Source of the DNA: Apis mellifera
Taxonomy: Eukaryota > Arthropoda > Insecta > Hymenoptera > Apidae
NCBI RefSeq assembly: GCF_003254395.2
Contig: NC_037648.1
Span: forward strand, 13,020,330-13,084,329
Length of the DNA: 64,000 bases
Direction: 5' to 3'
The position numbers and the translations under genes were made by a program. Shown here one piece after another: positions 61,081-64,000 of the stretch. The notes under the pieces were generated by a model. The model was given only the letters and a program-made list of their open reading frames with translations, was not told the origin of the DNA and searched no databases. Numbering within the stretch: the first letter of the stretch is position 1; each line of letters opens with the position of its first letter.

Positions 61081-62436
61081 TCCGAGAAATAAACGCTTGG
61101 AGGCTTTCACGAATTGGTCTCTGGGAATTATAATCGGTTTGGTGATATAATGATGTGATATTTCGACACGTGGTTGCTCGCACGCGATACGCGAATTTTC
61201 GGGGAAATTGGACGCAAGCGATTACCGCATTATCCTTGTTTATCGTTGTTTTAATCGGCGAAAATGATGAATAATTCCCCCTCTCGGAAAGTTATAATAA
61301 GTTTGAAACGATTATCCATAATGCTGCCACTAATTAATTATCCCCCTTTTATCGAATTTAATATTTTCCGTGAATCGATGAAATTTCTTTCTTTCAAGTC
61401 GAGTCTTCTCGACATTCGAATCGAAACGAGAGAATAAAATAAACGAATTGATGAACAATAATATATAAAATAAACTTTTAACAAAAAGACTAAATTTCAT
61501 CCTCGTTTGATTATCGTAAACGAGACACGAATCTTCTTTTTTCCATTCTTTCTGAAAGAGAGAAGAACGAAAAGAATTTTCATAGAAGAATTTTCATAGA
61601 TAAAATTGTATCCAAAGTTTGGTTTCATCCGGAAAACTCGCCATTTCCGGCGTCGCAATGTTGATCAACATTCTTTTTTCTCGATCGAAGTCAAAGGATT
61701 CCTTTTCTTTGCTATTACATAGATCATATTGAAATCATTTTTGATCATATTGAATATCGAAGAGGATTCGATGTACTATCTTTGGAAATTTAAGATGGAT
61801 ATAATTTAAAAGAAGGAAGGATTGTTGCAGTCTGAAAATATTATAAGAAACTATTCGAGGAACTGAAAACTTGGAATTTTATTTCACGTTGCATATATTT
61901 AAATTCTTTTATTTATAATTATATTTAAATTCAACAATTACAAAGAAAACTATATCCCCAATATTAATTAAATTAATTAAATTCAAAGAAAAATCTTCAA
62001 AGGTGGCTGACCAATGAATTTCGAAGATGAATTTTAAAATCGTCCAAATCTATTAAAAAAGAAGAAGAAGAAGAAAAGGGATCGTTAACTCAATCCTCCC
62101 CTCGAATATTTTCTATTGATCGAACCAGCGATGCTTAATCAACCGTGTTCGAATTAATTAGGAGGTCCATCCGCGAACAAGGTTTTTTTCTTTAAAGAAG
62201 GGAAAGATTCTCTCGGTAAAGAGGGAGGTCTAACCTCGACGACGACGACACACCCTCTTCACAAGCCACTTCACAAATTGCAGGGTAATATTTCCCTTCC
62301 TCGGTGAAAAGGGAAAGCACTTCTTTTAATTTTCACCCACGATAGACAGCTTTTCTTTCTTCCGTTCCGGCCCGGCGAGCCGATCGAACCGCTTCCGTTT
62401 CGTTAATTAAAAAATCATTTCAATTGCGAGAATCTC

Positions 62437-62452
62437 TCTCCCCCTCCCTCTC

Positions 62453-62547
<95 letters not shown>

Positions 62548-62616
62548 TTTTCTCTCTCTATCTATCTATCTCTATCTATTTCTCTCTCTTTCTCTCTATC
62601 TCTCTCTCTCTTTCTC

Positions 62617-62647
<31 letters not shown>

Positions 62648-62720
62648 CTATCTATCTATCTCTCTCTCTCTTTCTCTCTATCTATTTATTTATTTGTCTG
62701 TCTGTCTCTTTCTATGCTTT
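62437..62720. repeat. Compound (CT)n / (TATC)n microsatellite
   Basis: About 280 bases of interleaved CT dinucleotides and TATC tetranucleotides, with a little TATT and TGTC at the right end. It is the longest simple repeat in the window and is likely hypervariable. It accounts for the Ser/Leu/Tyr-only frame across it. Confidence 0.95.
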
Positions 62721-62834
62721 CTCTAAGAACGGATAAGATTATTAAAACGCTGTTATATTTTTCCTCGAATTATTATTATTATATTTTTGAAAAATGTTCG
62801 TTTCGAGGAGGAAAAAGAAAAAAAAAAAATCTCC

Positions 62835-63012
62835 TGATCTCGAATTACTTGTTCATCTCGTCTCACTCGTTTCATCGATAATAATTTAATTCATCGTGTT
62901 CCAATCTTATGAATCGATCATCGATTACTGATCTCGAATTACTTGTTCATCTCGTCACTCGTTTCATCGATGATAATTTAATTCATTATATTCCAATCTC
63001 ATAAATCGATCC
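62835..63012. repeat. Two-copy tandem duplication, period about 95
   Basis: The segment beginning tgatctcgaattacttgttc occurs at 62835 and 62929. It is followed in both by ctcgtttcatcgat and aatttaattcat. Copies differ by a few substitutions and a 2-base indel. Confidence 0.88.
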
Positions 63013-63504
63013 CTTCCAATATTATTTATATAATAACGATTCCTTATAATATTATTTATACTTCCAATAGAAAATATGAAGAAAATTCGATAAACTCTTC
63101 TTCAACAAAGAAGAAAATAACGAGAGAGAGAATTTTTAAGCCAAATACGATATATTTCTCATAAAATAAATGTATGGCGAAATGTATGGACGAAAGTGGA
63201 ATCGAGGAAAAAATCTAAGGGGTAAGAAGCCTCCTCCTCCTCCTCCCCCGAATTCCAAGCCAATCGACGGGGGAATTGCGCGGCCAGGAATTACCCAGAA
63301 GAGAAACCAATCGGCTCCTTTCCTCCCTCGATCGTAAACACAGCATTCACCCTCTTTCGGTGAATTAAGCCGGAGGGATCCTAAACCAGGAATTCGGTCG
63401 GATGATTGCGAATCACGAAAAGGAGGAGGAGGATTTTGTCGAGTCGAGGAAAAAGAAAACAACTTTTGGATCGATCCTCTTCCTCTCTGCCTTTTTAGAG
63501 GAAA

Positions 63505-63860
63505 GAGGAGAGGATTTTAAAAGATGTATAAATATCTTGATCGATTCTTAATCTTCTCGTGAGAATAAAAAATTCGAACGTATTTTTCGAAGGATGCAAA
63601 TAATCTATCCCTGAAATATAATCGTTCAGAGCAACCTGGATGCCTTGGAAACCTTGTAAGAGGCAATTTTCAAACAAATGAGGAGAGGATTTTAAAAGGT
63701 GTATAAATATCTTGATCGATTCTTAATCTTCTCGTGAGAATAAAAAACTCGAAGATATTTTTCGAAGGATGCAAATAATCTATCCCTGAAATACAATCAT
63801 GCAGAGCAACTTCGAATACTTTGGAAACCTTGTAAGAGGCAATTTTCGAACAAATCGAGA
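63505..63860. repeat. Two-copy tandem duplication, period 175
   Basis: The segment beginning gaggagaggattttaaaa occurs at 63505 and 63680, and both copies end in gtaagaggcaattttc. Identity is high, so this is one of the youngest duplications in the window. Confidence 0.92.
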
Positions 63861-64000
63861 AAAGGATGCGGCGACGAAAAAGCAAAGGATAGAAAAATCC
63901 GAGAGATCTCAATTTCTTTCTTTGTCAAAGAAATCTTGTATAAACATAGAAGAAGAAAAAAAAAATTCTTCTCAAAATGGAAAATACCTTCGATCATTAT

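Larger units (their letters stand above)
57838..64000. other. Upstream region or 5' intron of RPUSD2
   Basis: I could not find the missing N-terminal exon or exons here. The region is mostly AT-rich and carries two tandem arrays (59200-59600 and 59960-61080), a 16-base C run (59941-59956), a large CT/TATC microsatellite (62437-62720) and two simple duplications (62835-63012 and 63505-63860). A CpG-rich patch at 59830-59940 is unexplained. Confidence 0.6.

Noticed and set aside
62424..62726. A 100-codon frame of almost only Ser, Leu, Tyr and Ile.
   Set aside because: It is entirely the translation of a CT/TATC microsatellite.
57838..64000. Search for the missing N-terminal exon of RPUSD2.
   Set aside because: No minus-strand segment with an ATG, family-like sequence and a phase-1 donor could be supported, so none is reported.

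Overview
This window is eukaryotic nuclear DNA from an insect, most likely a bee (Hymenoptera, probably Apis or a close relative). The signs are: genes split by GT-AG introns; an AT-rich background that is still rich in CpG (many tcga and cgcg words); abundant CT/GA microsatellites; a complete insect-type group I chitin deacetylase; and nuclear copies of a very AT-rich insect mitochondrial 12S rRNA. The species call is inference. No bacterial operon, CRISPR array, phage or virus was seen.

Layout. 1-6572 is non-coding DNA with microsatellites. 6573-17572 (+) is a six-position chitin deacetylase gene of the vermiform/CDA2 type, with two alternative third exons. 18360-21385 is AT-rich intergenic DNA. 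21386-22920 (-) is PREB/Sec12, the ER exchange factor for SAR1. 22921-23254 is a short shared upstream region between divergent genes. 23255-25178 (+) is NDUFV1, the NADH- and FMN-binding subunit of mitochondrial complex I. 25379-28567 is non-coding. 28568-57837 (-) holds the last four coding exons of an RPUSD2-like pseudouridine synthase. Its introns are 111 bp, 5.2 kb and 22.7 kb, and its 5' exon or exons were not found before the window ends.

The four genes are unrelated in pathway: cuticle and tracheal chitin, COPII secretion, respiration and RNA modification. PREB and NDUFV1 are head-to-head. The deacetylase and PREB are tail-to-tail, as are NDUFV1 and RPUSD2.

The long RPUSD2 introns and the 57.8-64 kb flank hold most of the unusual structure. 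There are at least seven unrelated degenerate tandem arrays, several simple two- or three-copy duplications, and two nuclear mitochondrial insertions from the same part of 12S rRNA in opposite orientations.

The strongest observations are: (1) a reading-phase lock that makes the two chitin-binding exons of the deacetylase mutually exclusive; (2) loss of expected catalytic and metal-binding residues in the deacetylase domain; (3) a 139-bp tandem duplication that copies the last intron's acceptor and the start of the last exon, giving a decoy exon with an immediate stop; (4) the two 12S-derived insertions; and (5) the very long, array-filled RPUSD2 gene. All protein names rest on recognising motifs and family sequence by eye. 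No database search was run.
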